The notes: a model not told the origin generated them from the sequence alone. A stretch of 64,000 bases of DNA from M3007 sp046160625 (GCA_046160625.1 JBJXGZ010000030.1:1-64000); one strand, 5' to 3'; positions 52,777 to 61,674 are shown, counted from the stretch's first letter. A program made the numbers and translations.

Positions 52777-53820
52777 ATGGCAACAAACAATCTTTTTTAC
52801 AAATATCGGCTTTTTACGCTCTTTTTGAGTTTGTTCACAATCTTTGCCCAAGCGCAAGATACGAGCGAGGTACATACTCGCCCCAAAACCATTTTTGATG
52901 TACTGACTCAGAAAGAAGTGGCGAAAATGACCTTGGAAATCGACCTGACCACCATTATTGATCAAAAAACAACCAATCAATATTTCCCTGGAACCTTGCG
53001 CTCTGACGATGGCAAAGTATACCGGGTTGAAGTGAAGACGCGCGGAAAATTCCGGCGAAAAATATCGGTGTTCCCACCCTTGAAATTGAAGTTCAAAAAG
53101 AAAGATTTGGTTGCCAACGGCCTGGACACGATCAATGAAATCAAACTCGTACTTCCATGTTATGAGAGCGAAAAAGGCGATGAACTCATTGTGCGCGAAT
53201 ACCTTGCCTATCGAATGTTCGAGCATTTGACTCCTGTCAGCATGCGCGCTCGCCTTATACGGCTCAGCATCCGGGACACCCATGTGGAAAAAACCAAAAA
53301 GCCGATGTATGCCATTTTTCTCGAAGACGAAGAGGAACTTGTGTCCCGCTTGAACGGCGTCCTGGTCGAAGAATATGGCATTCCCACCGATAGCCTGCAC
53401 ACCAATCAAGCCGCACTGATGGTGATGTTTCAATACATGATCGGTAACACCGACTGGGAAATTTCCATGCAGCGCAATGTCCGCTTCGTACGCTCCAGAG
53501 AGACTGGAAAAACCTTTGTTGTGCCTTATGATTTCGATTTTTCGGGTCTTGTAAGCGCTCCTTATTCAAGTCCAAGTTCCGAGACAGGGCTTAAAACAGT
53601 ACGCGACCGGTTTTTGATGAGCAATGGCCTCAAGCCCGAACCACTCTTACGCGCCTTCAATAAGTTGAGTTCTGCCAAACAGGCCCTATACGCGGCTTGC
53701 AAATCAAAATACCTCAATAATGCTGCATCGGAGGACATGGACAACTTTCTGCGCAGGTTCTTTGAAAAAGCAGAAGGGAAAAAAGAAATCCCGAAGTTGA
53801 TAAAAATGGAGGGTGATTGA
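52777..53820 (+). CDS. Exported CotH-like kinase-fold protein
   Basis: A 347-residue exported protein. The signal peptide (NLFYKYRLFTLFLSLFTIFAQAQ) is followed by a CotH-like atypical-kinase segment. Key motifs are RVEVKTRGKFRRK, NEIKLVLPC, EYLAYRMFEHLTPVSMRARLIRL, MFQYMIGNTDWEIS and FVVPYDFDFSGLVS. The YDFDFSG motif with the preceding N-x-x-DW resembles the metal-binding Asp motif of CotH/HipA-type kinases. No T9SS domain. It is only distantly similar to the larger CotH-type protein at 23632-25977. Start is the ATG at 52777, which gives the signal peptide. Kinase activity is inference. Confidence 0.7.
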   Translation: MATNNLFYKYRLFTLFLSLFTIFAQAQDTSEVHTRPKTIFDVLTQKEVAKMTLEIDLTTIIDQKTTNQYFPGTLRSDDGKVYRVEVKTRGKFRRKISVFPPLKLKFKKKDLVANGLDTINEIKLVLPCYESEKGDELIVREYLAYRMFEHLTPVSMRARLIRLSIRDTHVEKTKKPMYAIFLEDEEELVSRLNGVLVEEYGIPTDSLHTNQAALMVMFQYMIGNTDWEISMQRNVRFVRSRETGKTFVVPYDFDFSGLVSAPYSSPSSETGLKTVRDRFLMSNGLKPEPLLRAFNKLSSAKQALYAACKSKYLNNAASEDMDNFLRRFFEKAEGKKEIPKLIKMEGD

Positions 53821-53846
53821 GTAATGAAAAGTTGCAAAGAGAATTC

Positions 53847-53854
53847 TATCTTTG
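53847..53854 (+). promoter_or_regulatory. Candidate promoter -7 element of tRNA-Ser
   Basis: TATCTTTG matches TAnnTTTG and ends 22 nt before the tRNA 5' end. A TTG at 53832-53834 is too close to be a normal -33 box. Confidence 0.4.
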
Positions 53855-53876
53855 CACCCGCAAAAAAAGCGTCCCC

Positions 53877-53961
53877 GGAGGAGTGCCAGAGTGGTTTAAT
53901 GGAGCGGTCTTGAAAACCGTCGTACTGAAAGGTACCGGGAGTTCGAATCTCTCCTCCTCCG
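53877..53961 (+). tRNA. tRNA-Ser (UGA anticodon)
   Basis: An 85-nt class II tRNA with long variable arm. The acceptor stem GGAGGAG pairs with CTCCTCC (53954-53960), with discriminator G. The anticodon stem is GCGGT/ACCGT and the loop CTTGAAA, giving anticodon TGA. The T arm contains GTTCGAATC. CCA is not encoded (genomic sequence reads GCA). A GC-rich repeat begins 5 nt downstream. Confidence 0.95.
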
Positions 53962-53965
53962 CATC

Positions 53966-54096
53966 ACCCGCCATAGCACCGCCGTAGGCGGTACGAAGGC
54001 GGGTTTTTTGTTTTAAAACTAAAGATACCATCCTCCGCCTTAAAGGGTTAGGGCGGGTCCCTCCTTCGCGCCGCCTACAGCGGTGCTATGGCGGGT
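53966..54096. repeat. Inverted pair of REP-like elements after tRNA-Ser
   Basis: Arms 53966-53999 and 54063-54096 match at 31 of 34 in inverted orientation (start ACCCGCCATAGCACCGCC). Each is itself palindromic and belongs to the CCCGCC...GGCGGGT family. The pair lies between the tRNA and coaX; the second copy precedes the coaX ATG by 25 nt. Confidence 0.75.
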
Positions 54097-54121
54097 AAAC
54101 GGGTTTTTTGTTTATCGCTTT

Positions 54122-54844
54122 ATGAATCTCGCTTTAGACATTGGCAATACCCGCCGCAAAATCGGGCTTTTTAACGGTACCCGATTGCTGGAAAGCAGGC
54201 TCGTTACGGATTGGTCTTTAAATGATTTGCTAGGCTATTGCAACCAAACCGGAGTGCGAAACGTCGTGCTTTCTTCTGTGGTGGATGTTGATGTTTCGCT
54301 GAGCAAGGCTTTGGCTCAATATTTTGGTTTTCTTGAGCTTACACATGAAACTGCGCTTCCTTTTGAAAACAAATACAGCACACCGCAAAGCCTGGGCAAG
54401 GACCGATTGGCAGCGGTGGCAGGGGCGCAGGCGTTGTTGCCCCGACAGCATTGTCTGGTGGTGGATTGTGGCACCTGCTTCAAGTATGACGTGATAACTG
54501 TATCAGGCGAATATCTGGGCGGCAATATTGCACCCGGGGCACAAATGAGGGCGAAGGCAATGCACGCGTTTACGGCTCGTTTGCCTGAGGTTGCAATGGG
54601 AATGCCCGAAGATTTTATCGGTCATAGTACCGAAACGGCTTTGCAAAACGGAGCTTTTCATGGGGCGGCACTTGAAATCGAAGGTTTTGTGGAGCTTTTT
54701 AAAAAGCGGTTTAGCCCATTGAATGTGATTCTGACTGGTGGAGATGCGGCTTTTTTTCAAGCGATTTTGAATATTCCAAATTTGATCCTTGAACCCAATT
54801 TGACCTTGTACGGCCTGAACAATATTTTGATTTTCAACAGTTAA
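54122..54844 (+). CDS. coaX: Type III pantothenate kinase
   Basis: First step of coenzyme A synthesis: phosphorylates pantothenate. The 240-residue ASKHA-fold enzyme has LALDIGNTRRKIGLFNG (phosphate 1 loop), SLGKDRLAAVAGAQ, LVVDCGTCFKYDVI (phosphate 2 loop), GGNIAPGAQMRAKAMHAFTARLP, and STETALQNGAFHGAALEIEGF. The ATG at 54122 is just before the first motif. It is adjacent to, and on the same strand as, an outer membrane protein gene; the pairing recurs in Bacteroidota as far as I recall. Confidence 0.95.
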   Translation: MNLALDIGNTRRKIGLFNGTRLLESRLVTDWSLNDLLGYCNQTGVRNVVLSSVVDVDVSLSKALAQYFGFLELTHETALPFENKYSTPQSLGKDRLAAVAGAQALLPRQHCLVVDCGTCFKYDVITVSGEYLGGNIAPGAQMRAKAMHAFTARLPEVAMGMPEDFIGHSTETALQNGAFHGAALEIEGFVELFKKRFSPLNVILTGGDAAFFQAILNIPNLILEPNLTLYGLNNILIFNS

Positions 54845-54854
54845 CCTTATCTCA

Positions 54855-54887
54855 AAACCTCTTGGGTTTTTAAAACCTATGAGGTTT
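54855..54887. repeat. Imperfect AAACCTC/GAGGTTT palindrome
   Basis: Short arms (7 nt) enclose a GGGTTTTTAAAACC core, 10 nt after the coaX stop; a weak member of the AAACCT/AGGTTT family. Confidence 0.4.
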
Positions 54888-54910
54888 ACGACCACAGCAT
54901 AACTACTCGA

Positions 54911-56251
54911 ATGAGATTACTTTCTTTGATTCTGCTCCTTTTTACCAGTGTTGCGCTTTGGGCGCAGCCCAAGTTCAACTCCCCTTATTCTCGCTATGGC
55001 ATCGGCGATATCGTAAGCCCATATTTTGCCAACCAAGCGGGCTGGGGCGGTCAAACAGCTGCTTTTCACGACCCTTTTCACTTGAACCTGGCCAATCCGG
55101 CTTCTTTCGCCTACCTGCGTTCTACTGCGCTGGAAACGGGGGTTTTTACAAAATATAGCAAGTATCAGTCCGGCAATGAAACGCAGGAGGAATGGAGTGG
55201 CAACCTGTCACACCTTGCGCTCGGTTTCACGCTTAAAAGCCCTATCAACGAGGTGCTTGACAAGGAGAAATCACTCTGGAACTACGCCATGGGCATTGCA
55301 CTTACGCCCTACTCCCGGGTAGGTTATCGCGTTTTGACACGAGACACCCTGGAAGACCTGGAAGATGTTCAAAACAGCTACCAAGGTAACGGAGGATTGT
55401 ACCGAATCGCCTGGACTGGTGCAGCGAAATACAAAAACACTGCTTTTGGACTAAATCTGGGCTGGGTGTTTGGCAAAACGAGCTACGAAAACACAACGCT
55501 TTTCTACGACACTTCCAGCACAAAACTTCCAACCTTTCAAAACAACAACCGTCAGGATATTTCCGCAAACGGCTTTGTATGGAATTTGGGGGTGCAGCGC
55601 GATTTCATACTGGAAAAATCAGAAACCGACAAGGGTATCCCAACACGCTGGATCACAGTTGGCCTTGCGGGCAACGGAAAGCACAATCTCCGGGCCTCTG
55701 AAGACAAGTTTCAAATACGCAGTCGTGGACAGTTGATCAATGGCAATTTTTCTGATGCTGATACATTGACCGCCTTGGCAAACCAACGCAGGAAGATGAC
55801 ATTACCAGCCACATTCTCTCTGGGCGTGCAATACGTGAAAGCAAACAAACTCAAGCTCGGCGCCCAAATCGGCCTCGAAACCTGGTCTGGCTACGAAAAT
55901 GAGGCGCGGCCCGATGTTTTTCGTAACACTTTTTCTGTCTCTGGCGGTGCGGAATTTATACCCGACTTCAGTTCATACAACAGGTTCCTGAAACGGTTGC
56001 GTTACCGGGTTGGCGCGTATTATCGTCAGGATCCTCGTTCTGTGGAAGATCAAGATCTGAATGATATTGGTATTACCCTTGGGTTAGGTTTGCCCATTAT
56101 TATGCCTCGCCAACAAACATCTTTTGTCAACCTGGCCTTCGAAATCGGGAAACTTGGTGCCGATTCGCCCATTGAAGAAACATATATCCGATTTACGGCT
56201 GGCTTCACCCTGAACGACAATACCTGGTTTTATAAGCGGAGGTTTGAGTAG
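54911..56251 (+). CDS. Outer membrane beta-barrel protein
   Basis: A 446-residue exported protein. The signal peptide MRLLSLILLLFTSVALWAQ is followed by KFNSPYSRYGIGDIVSPYFANQAGWGG, a conserved start in this Bacteroidota family, and then alternating beta strands typical of a FadL/PorV-like barrel. It ends in a C-terminal aromatic strand (TWFYKRRFE). Its role is unknown; homologues are often found beside coaX. No lipobox. Confidence 0.75.
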   Translation: MRLLSLILLLFTSVALWAQPKFNSPYSRYGIGDIVSPYFANQAGWGGQTAAFHDPFHLNLANPASFAYLRSTALETGVFTKYSKYQSGNETQEEWSGNLSHLALGFTLKSPINEVLDKEKSLWNYAMGIALTPYSRVGYRVLTRDTLEDLEDVQNSYQGNGGLYRIAWTGAAKYKNTAFGLNLGWVFGKTSYENTTLFYDTSSTKLPTFQNNNRQDISANGFVWNLGVQRDFILEKSETDKGIPTRWITVGLAGNGKHNLRASEDKFQIRSRGQLINGNFSDADTLTALANQRRKMTLPATFSLGVQYVKANKLKLGAQIGLETWSGYENEARPDVFRNTFSVSGGAEFIPDFSSYNRFLKRLRYRVGAYYRQDPRSVEDQDLNDIGITLGLGLPIIMPRQQTSFVNLAFEIGKLGADSPIEETYIRFTAGFTLNDNTWFYKRRFE

Positions 56252-56438
56252 GGTTTAGTCATGGGTCGTCATTGGATCATTGGGGGCTACTGGAGCATTG
56301 GGTCATTAAACGTCTTTGGCAAGCGGGCAAGCGTACTTATTTGTTCCGTCGTAAACATTCATTCGCTTACTCGGTTTCCATTACTTAGCCTTTACCAATT
56401 TGACAAGCCAATGACGCAATGACGACGAATGACGAACA

Positions 56439-57638
56439 ATGACAAAAGATCTTTCCCTCCTACTCTATGACCCAAACTTGAGCGAAGCGCACAAAGCAAT
56501 CGTTCAAAAAGTCATTGACAATCAGCGCATCTCGTTTGACGAGGGCGTTTTTTTGTTTGAACACGGCGAACTGGCTTTTGTGGGCGCACTGGCAAATTTT
56601 GTCCGTGAACGCAAAAACGGTGACCGCACTTTTTTCAATAGAAATTTCCATATCGAGCCGACCAACCTGTGCGTGTACGACTGCAAGTTTTGCTCCTACT
56701 CCCGGCTCATCAAACAGCGCAGCGATACCGATGCCTGGGCCTTCACGATGGAAGACATGCTCAAAATCGTGTACAAATACGATGATCAGCCGGTAACAGA
56801 GGTGCACATTGTCGGGGGTGTTTTGCCGCAATACGATTTGCCTTTTTACCTTGAATTTTTCAAAAAAATTAAACTGCATCGCCCCGAACTCCACGTGAAA
56901 GCGCTCACCCCTGTGGAGTACCACTATATTTTCAAAAAAGCAAAAATCAGTTACGAAGAAGGGATGAAACTGATAAAAGAAGCCGGTTGCGACAGCCTTC
57001 CAGGTGGCGGGGCAGAGATTTTCCATCCCGAAATCCGGGAACAAATCGCTGCCGACAAATGCAATGGCGATCAATGGCTACGAATCCACGAAATCTGGCA
57101 CGAACTGGGAATGCGTTCCAACGCCACGATGCTATACGGCCACATAGAAGGTTGGGAGCACCGCGTGGACCACATGGAACGACTGCGGCAATTGCAGGAT
57201 AAAACGGGTGGTTTTCAAACTTTTATCCCCTTGAAGTTCCGCAACCAGGACAACCAAATGAGCCATATTACAGAAAGCACAGCCATCGAAGACTTGCGCA
57301 ATTACGCTATCAGTCGTGTCTATCTCGACAATTTCGACCACATCAAAACATACTGGCCAATGATCGGACGTACCACCGCCCAACTTTCACTCGCTTTTGG
57401 AGTGGACGACCTGGACGGCACCATTGACGATACCACGAAAATATACTCCATGGCCGGATCCGAAGAGCAACACCCGGCACTTAGTACCCAACAACTGGTT
57501 GACATGATCCGTCGCGTAGGTCGCCGCCCGATTGAGCGCGACACCTTATACAATGTAGTGCAGGATTTTACCGATGTGGAATTTGCAGAAGACAAGGAGT
57601 TTCGGGGGTATTTTGAGCTGCCAGTGGTTCAAAATTGA
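56439..57638 (+). CDS. mqnE: Aminofutalosine synthase
   Basis: Radical SAM enzyme that joins SAM-derived adenosyl with the chorismate-derived enolpyruvate to give aminofutalosine in the futalosine menaquinone route. The 399-residue product has the cluster motif C78-x3-C82-x2-C85 in NLCVYDCKFCSYSRL. EVHIVGGVLPQYDLP, KALTPVEYHYIFKKA, SLPGGGAEIFHPEIREQI and FIPLKFRNQDNQM follow, all characteristic of MqnE. It precedes the phosphatase gene (57772) and mqnA. Confidence 0.95.
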   Translation: MTKDLSLLLYDPNLSEAHKAIVQKVIDNQRISFDEGVFLFEHGELAFVGALANFVRERKNGDRTFFNRNFHIEPTNLCVYDCKFCSYSRLIKQRSDTDAWAFTMEDMLKIVYKYDDQPVTEVHIVGGVLPQYDLPFYLEFFKKIKLHRPELHVKALTPVEYHYIFKKAKISYEEGMKLIKEAGCDSLPGGGAEIFHPEIREQIAADKCNGDQWLRIHEIWHELGMRSNATMLYGHIEGWEHRVDHMERLRQLQDKTGGFQTFIPLKFRNQDNQMSHITESTAIEDLRNYAISRVYLDNFDHIKTYWPMIGRTTAQLSLAFGVDDLDGTIDDTTKIYSMAGSEEQHPALSTQQLVDMIRRVGRRPIERDTLYNVVQDFTDVEFAEDKEFRGYFELPVVQN

Positions 57639-57650
57639 GGATTTGGTTAA

Positions 57651-57750
57651 TTGGGGATTTGGTTAATTGTTCGCTTCTAGGTGGGCATCCCTCTCCTACT
57701 GCTCAAGTCCTGAAACCCATCTCGAGGTGAACAAATAACCAAATCCCCAA
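57651..57750. repeat. Inverted repeat between mqnE and the phosphatase gene
   Basis: Arms 57651-57672 and 57729-57750 match at 21 of 22 (TTGGGGATTTGGTTA...). Same low-complexity family as 11492-11584 and the end of msrA. Confidence 0.65.
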
Positions 57751-57771
57751 CTAAACAAATAACCAACAACT

Positions 57772-58386
57772 GTGACCTTATACATTCTCCGACACGGACA
57801 GACAGAACTAAACCGCCTCAACATTGTACAGGGCAGCGGTATTGACGCCGAACTCAATGAAATGGGTTATGCCCAGGCCAAGGCCTTTTATGAGGCACAC
57901 CAACACATTGATTTTGATCTGATTGTCACATCTAAATTGCGACGTACACACCAGACAGTACAAGGTTTTTTAGACAAAAAAATCCCCTGGGAACAAACGG
58001 CTGATGTAAACGAAATTTCCTGGGGGATTCACGAAGGCAAACAGCAATCTCCCGAACAAAACGAAAGATACTACCGTATGATAGCCGCCTGGAAATCAGG
58101 CGATCTCGACGCTTCCATTGAAGCCGGCGAATCAGCACGGCAACTTTTGGAGCGTATTGAACGATTTATAGCATGGGTCAAAACCCGTCCGGAAAGTCGG
58201 ATTCTCGTTGCCACTCACGGTCGCGCCATCCGTTGTCTTATAACATGCCTCAAAGGCCTCCCCCCAACCGCCATGGAGGATATGGAACACTCCAACACTG
58301 GGCTTTATGTGGTTCATTTACAAGCAGATGGAACCTGGGATTTTGAATTGGAAAATGATACCAGTCATTTGAACGATGATGTGTGA
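57772..58386 (+). CDS. Histidine phosphatase family protein
   Basis: A 204-residue phosphoglycerate-mutase-like phosphatase with LYILRHGQTELNRLN (phospho-His), ELNEMGYAQAKAF, TSKLRRTHQT and ILVATHGRAIRCL. The start is a GTG at 57772, the second residue being Thr. It lies between mqnE and mqnA and is probably co-transcribed. A phosphatase step is not part of the described futalosine pathway, so the link is unexplained. Confidence 0.88.
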   Translation: MTLYILRHGQTELNRLNIVQGSGIDAELNEMGYAQAKAFYEAHQHIDFDLIVTSKLRRTHQTVQGFLDKKIPWEQTADVNEISWGIHEGKQQSPEQNERYYRMIAAWKSGDLDASIEAGESARQLLERIERFIAWVKTRPESRILVATHGRAIRCLITCLKGLPPTAMEDMEHSNTGLYVVHLQADGTWDFELENDTSHLNDDV

Positions 58387-58446
58387 TGTATGATGTATGA
58401 TGTATGAACTAATCACCAATCTACCAATTCACCAATCATCATTCTG

Positions 58447-59244
58447 ATGCGCCTCACCGCAGTTAGTTACCTGAACACCAAGCCTTTTATCTACGGCCTT
58501 TTTCGCAGCGATCTGGCGGAAATGGTTGATCTGAGCCTTGATATTCCATCTGTGTGTGCCAAAAAACTACTCTCTGGCGAGGCTGATATTGCCCTGACTC
58601 CCGTGGCGATTATTCCCCAATTACCCGAGGCTTACCTTGTTTCTGACTACTGCATTGGGGCAACAGGGGCTGTGAAGACGGTGTGTGTATTTTCGCAGGT
58701 CCCCCTTTCGGAAGTAAAAAAAATCTTCCTCGACTTCCATTCGCGTACTTCTGTTGCGCTGGTGAAAATTCTTTGCGAGAAATACTGGAAAATCAACCCT
58801 GAATTGATCTCTGCGACGGAAGGATTTGAAAATCATATCGCCAGAGAAACTGCAGGCCTTATTATTGGCGATCGGGCTATTGGTTGTGAAAACCGGTTTG
58901 CCTACACCTACGACCTCGGGGAGGCATGGACTACGTGGACAGGAATGCCTTTTGTCTTTGCCGCCTGGGTAAGCACAAAAGCCCTGCACCCTGAAATTGC
59001 CGCCCGTTTCAACGCTGCCCTTCGCCTTGGTCTCGACCACTTGCCCGAACTGCTAAAAATCATTCCCGCTATTCCCAATTTCGACACTGAAAAATACTTT
59101 CGCGAAAATATTAGTTATGAACTCGACGATGCAAAATGGCTTGGGCTAAACCGGTTCCTGGGCTATCTTGCGGGCGAAAACGGGTATCGGCTGCACCGAT
59201 CCGCCTATCCACCAATCACTACTACACCTATCTCCAGTTTATGA
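58447..59244 (+). CDS. mqnA: Chorismate dehydratase
   Basis: First step of the futalosine menaquinone pathway: dehydrates chorismate to 3-[(1-carboxyvinyl)oxy]benzoate. The 265-residue product starts MRLTAVSYLNTKPFIYGL and continues with GEADIALTPVAIIPQLP, FLDFHSRTSVALVKILC, LIIGDRAIG, and YDLGEAWTTWTGMPFVFAAWV, the conserved MqnA/MqnD-type pattern. Its TGA overlaps the next gene's ATG (59241-59244), suggesting translational coupling. The related MqnD is distinguished only by phylogeny; proximity to mqnE favours MqnA. Confidence 0.92.
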   Translation: MRLTAVSYLNTKPFIYGLFRSDLAEMVDLSLDIPSVCAKKLLSGEADIALTPVAIIPQLPEAYLVSDYCIGATGAVKTVCVFSQVPLSEVKKIFLDFHSRTSVALVKILCEKYWKINPELISATEGFENHIARETAGLIIGDRAIGCENRFAYTYDLGEAWTTWTGMPFVFAAWVSTKALHPEIAARFNAALRLGLDHLPELLKIIPAIPNFDTEKYFRENISYELDDAKWLGLNRFLGYLAGENGYRLHRSAYPPITTTPISSL

Positions 59245-60107
59245 AAATAACCGCACTACACGCAGGCAATTTCAAACTGGATGGTGGCGCCATGTTTGGC
59301 ATTGTGCCACGCCGACTTTGGGAAAAACTCAATCCGCCAGACGCACAGAACATGTGTACCTGGGCGATGCGTCCGCTGTTGCTACAAACCCGGGATGGTC
59401 GGAACATCGTGATTGACACGGGCATGGGCAACAAACAAGATGAGAAATTCCGCAGTCATTTTTCCCCTCATGGCGAACAAAGTCTTTTTACTTCGCTTGC
59501 AGAGGTTGGTTTGATGCGTGAGGACGTTACGGATGTTTTCCTGACCCACCTACACTTTGACCACTGCGGAGGCGCGGTTTGGAAAAACGAAGAATCCGGC
59601 CAACTCGAACTGGCGTTCCCCAATGCACAATACTGGAGCAATCGCTCACATTTCGATTGGGCGATGAACCCGAATGAGCGCGAGCGCGCCTCTTTTTTGA
59701 AGGAAAATTTCGTCCCGATCCAGGAGGCCGGGAGGCTTAAATTCCTTGAAATCAAACAGGATATGGAATTCTGTCCCGGTTTTCGGGTCCGCTTTTTCAA
59801 TGGGCATACAGAGGCCTTGATGGCGCCACTTTTGGAGGCCGAAAATGGACAAAAACTCCTTTATTGTGCCGACGCAATGCCCTCGCGCTGGCATATCGGG
59901 ATGCCTTACATTATGGCTTATGATGTCCGCCCTTTGATAACCCTGGAGGAAAAAGCAGCGATGCTTCGAGAAGCCGTGAAAGAACAACAGGTTCTATTTT
60001 TTGAGCACGACCCCAGTGCGGAATGTGGCACAGTGAAGCAAGATGAATCGGGGCGTATTGTTTTAGATAGGGTTGGTTCTGTGCGGGAGCTTGTTGTAAT
60101 GTCGTGA
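59241..60107 (+). CDS. MBL-fold metallo-hydrolase
   Basis: A 288-residue metallo-beta-lactamase-fold protein. The metal-binding motif is LTHLHFDHCGG (H103, H105, D107, H108), with further ligands in FNGHTEALMAP, YCADAMPSRWHIG and FFEHDPSAECG. Its ATG overlaps the mqnA stop by ATGA, so it is probably made with the menaquinone genes. Whether it acts in the futalosine route (for example in a dephosphorylation or hydrolysis step) is unknown; a general metallo-hydrolase is equally possible. Confidence 0.85.
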   Translation: MKITALHAGNFKLDGGAMFGIVPRRLWEKLNPPDAQNMCTWAMRPLLLQTRDGRNIVIDTGMGNKQDEKFRSHFSPHGEQSLFTSLAEVGLMREDVTDVFLTHLHFDHCGGAVWKNEESGQLELAFPNAQYWSNRSHFDWAMNPNERERASFLKENFVPIQEAGRLKFLEIKQDMEFCPGFRVRFFNGHTEALMAPLLEAENGQKLLYCADAMPSRWHIGMPYIMAYDVRPLITLEEKAAMLREAVKEQQVLFFEHDPSAECGTVKQDESGRIVLDRVGSVRELVVMS

Positions 60108-60178
60108 CGAAGTGACAACTTACGGAGAGCGTATTTAAATAACCTGCGTTTTGGACAGTTTAGAATATGGCTTTCAAA

Positions 60179-60338
60179 AAAGCCGCATAGCGGCGACATT
60201 TTGGTAGCCCAACGGGCGGCAGTTATGATAAGAACCGCGTAGCGGTGACATTATTACGCCAATCAAAATGCCACCGCTACGCGGTTCCGAAACTTTTTCA
60301 ACGCTAAAGCTACCATAATGTCGCCGCTATGCGGCTTT
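60179..60338. repeat. Nested cruciform repeat (GCCGCATAGCGGC type)
   Basis: The outer arms 60179-60208 and 60309-60338 match at 29 of 30; inner arms 60232-60252 and 60267-60287 match at 20 of 21. Both sets share a CGNGTAGCGG/GACATT-like core. It fills most of the 306-nt gene-free gap between the MBL gene and the YciI-like lipoprotein gene, which holds no other feature. Confidence 0.85.
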
Positions 60339-60413
60339 GTTAGACTTTGGGAAATTCTATCCAAACTCTTGGTAAATACGTAACACCTGAATCTACTAGT
60401 AAAACAGCATTTT

Positions 60414-60935
60414 ATGAATTCAAAAACACTTCCCTTTTTCTTCTGCCTTTCCATCTTCGCAGCATCCTGCGTGCAAACGACAAAAGAGACAGACCCCACA
60501 AATGCAAAACCCGATCTGTACGCCGAAATAACTGGCTCAAGCGCAAAATATGACTCCATACTTGCCCAAAAAATGGATGCTGACGAATACGGAATGCACC
60601 GCTACGTCATGGCCTTCTTGAAAAAAGGCCCAAATCGCGACCTTGATTCCATTACAGCCGCCAATCTCCAAAAGGCGCATCTGGAGAATATTGTCAAAAT
60701 GGGTGAAGCGGGTAAACTTGTGCTGGTCGGACCTTTCATAGACACCGGAGAAGTGCGCGGCATCTACATTTTCAAAGTAGCCACAGTCGAGGAAGCCCGG
60801 GCGCTTACAGCTACTGATCCTGCCATCCAGGCCGGGAGCCTGATAATGGAACTGCGCCCATGGTATGGTTCGGCGGCACTTCCACTCATTACTCCGCTGC
60901 ACAAACGGGTAGAGAAAACAAGTGTGGCAAAATAA
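60414..60935 (+). CDS. YciI-like lipoprotein
   Basis: A 173-residue exported protein. The signal MNSKTLPFFFCLSIFAASC has lipobox AASC (Cys19). The body from about residue 60 has HRYVMAFLKKGPNRDLDS, KAHLENIVKMGEAGKLVLVGPFIDTGEVRGIYIF and VEEARALTATDPAIQAGSLIMELRPW. These are the motifs of the YciI/YCII fold, normally a small cytoplasmic protein. A lipid-anchored YciI domain is therefore unusual. Function unknown. Confidence 0.8.
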   Translation: MNSKTLPFFFCLSIFAASCVQTTKETDPTNAKPDLYAEITGSSAKYDSILAQKMDADEYGMHRYVMAFLKKGPNRDLDSITAANLQKAHLENIVKMGEAGKLVLVGPFIDTGEVRGIYIFKVATVEEARALTATDPAIQAGSLIMELRPWYGSAALPLITPLHKRVEKTSVAK

Positions 60936-60969
60936 TTTGAAGATTTGGCCTCAACCAAAAGATCTTGCA

Positions 60970-61632
60970 TTAAACTTTCACCAGCCCACTTTGCAAGGCG
61001 TGCACGACCAAGCCTGCCGTATTCCTGCAACCCAATTTTGAAAGCAAATTGTTGCGGTGGCCTTCTACCGTACGGTTGCTGATAAAAAGTTTGTCGGCGA
61101 TTTCTTGATTGGTACATTCTTCACAAATGAGTTGAAGCACTACCTTTTCCCGCCCGGTGAGTTCCACTTCAAAACTGCGCTTGGGCTTCACTGGATTTTT
61201 ACCCGTCATGTTTTCGCGAATGACCTCCATGACATCAGCGTTGTAGTAAAAACCCTTTTCGCGCACCATCCGAATGGTTTCTACCACTTCATCAGGATGA
61301 GCGTTTTTGCCCAGATAAGCCGCAGCCCCAATCTCTATCATATTGAGGATGAATGCTTTGCTAATATGCGAAGAAACGACCACGATCAGGATGGAAGGAA
61401 ATTCCCTGCGGATGATCTCAGCCGCTTCGATGCCTGTTTTACCGGGCATTTTGAGGTCAAGCAGCAAGACGTCGGGCAAATCGGTTGAGCTGCGAATTTT
61501 GGCCAGAAGATCATCTCCGTTTTCAGCCTCCAGCATGACAGTCAGGTCTGGGTAGTCTTCCAAAATAAGCCTCATTCCGCGTCTAAAAAGGGCTTCATCG
61601 TCGGCCAGGGCAATAAGGATATTGTTGCTCAT
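60970..61632 (-). CDS. NarL/LuxR-family response regulator
   Basis: A 220-residue two-component regulator. The receiver domain has ALADDEALFRRGM, phospho-acceptor Asp59 in LLLDLKMPGKTG and the K in AYLGKNAHPDEV. The C-terminal GerE/LuxR HTH reads LTGREKVVLQLICEECTNQEIADKLFISNRTVEGHRNNLLSK. It follows the histidine-kinase gene by 43 nt and is probably its partner. Target genes unknown. Confidence 0.92.
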   Translation of the reverse strand: MSNNILIALADDEALFRRGMRLILEDYPDLTVMLEAENGDDLLAKIRSSTDLPDVLLLDLKMPGKTGIEAAEIIRREFPSILIVVVSSHISKAFILNMIEIGAAAYLGKNAHPDEVVETIRMVREKGFYYNADVMEVIRENMTGKNPVKPKRSFEVELTGREKVVLQLICEECTNQEIADKLFISNRTVEGHRNNLLSKLGCRNTAGLVVHALQSGLVKV

Positions 61633-61674
61633 GAAGTGGAGGGTTTAGAGGTGGAAATATTGAGCGCAGGGGGA

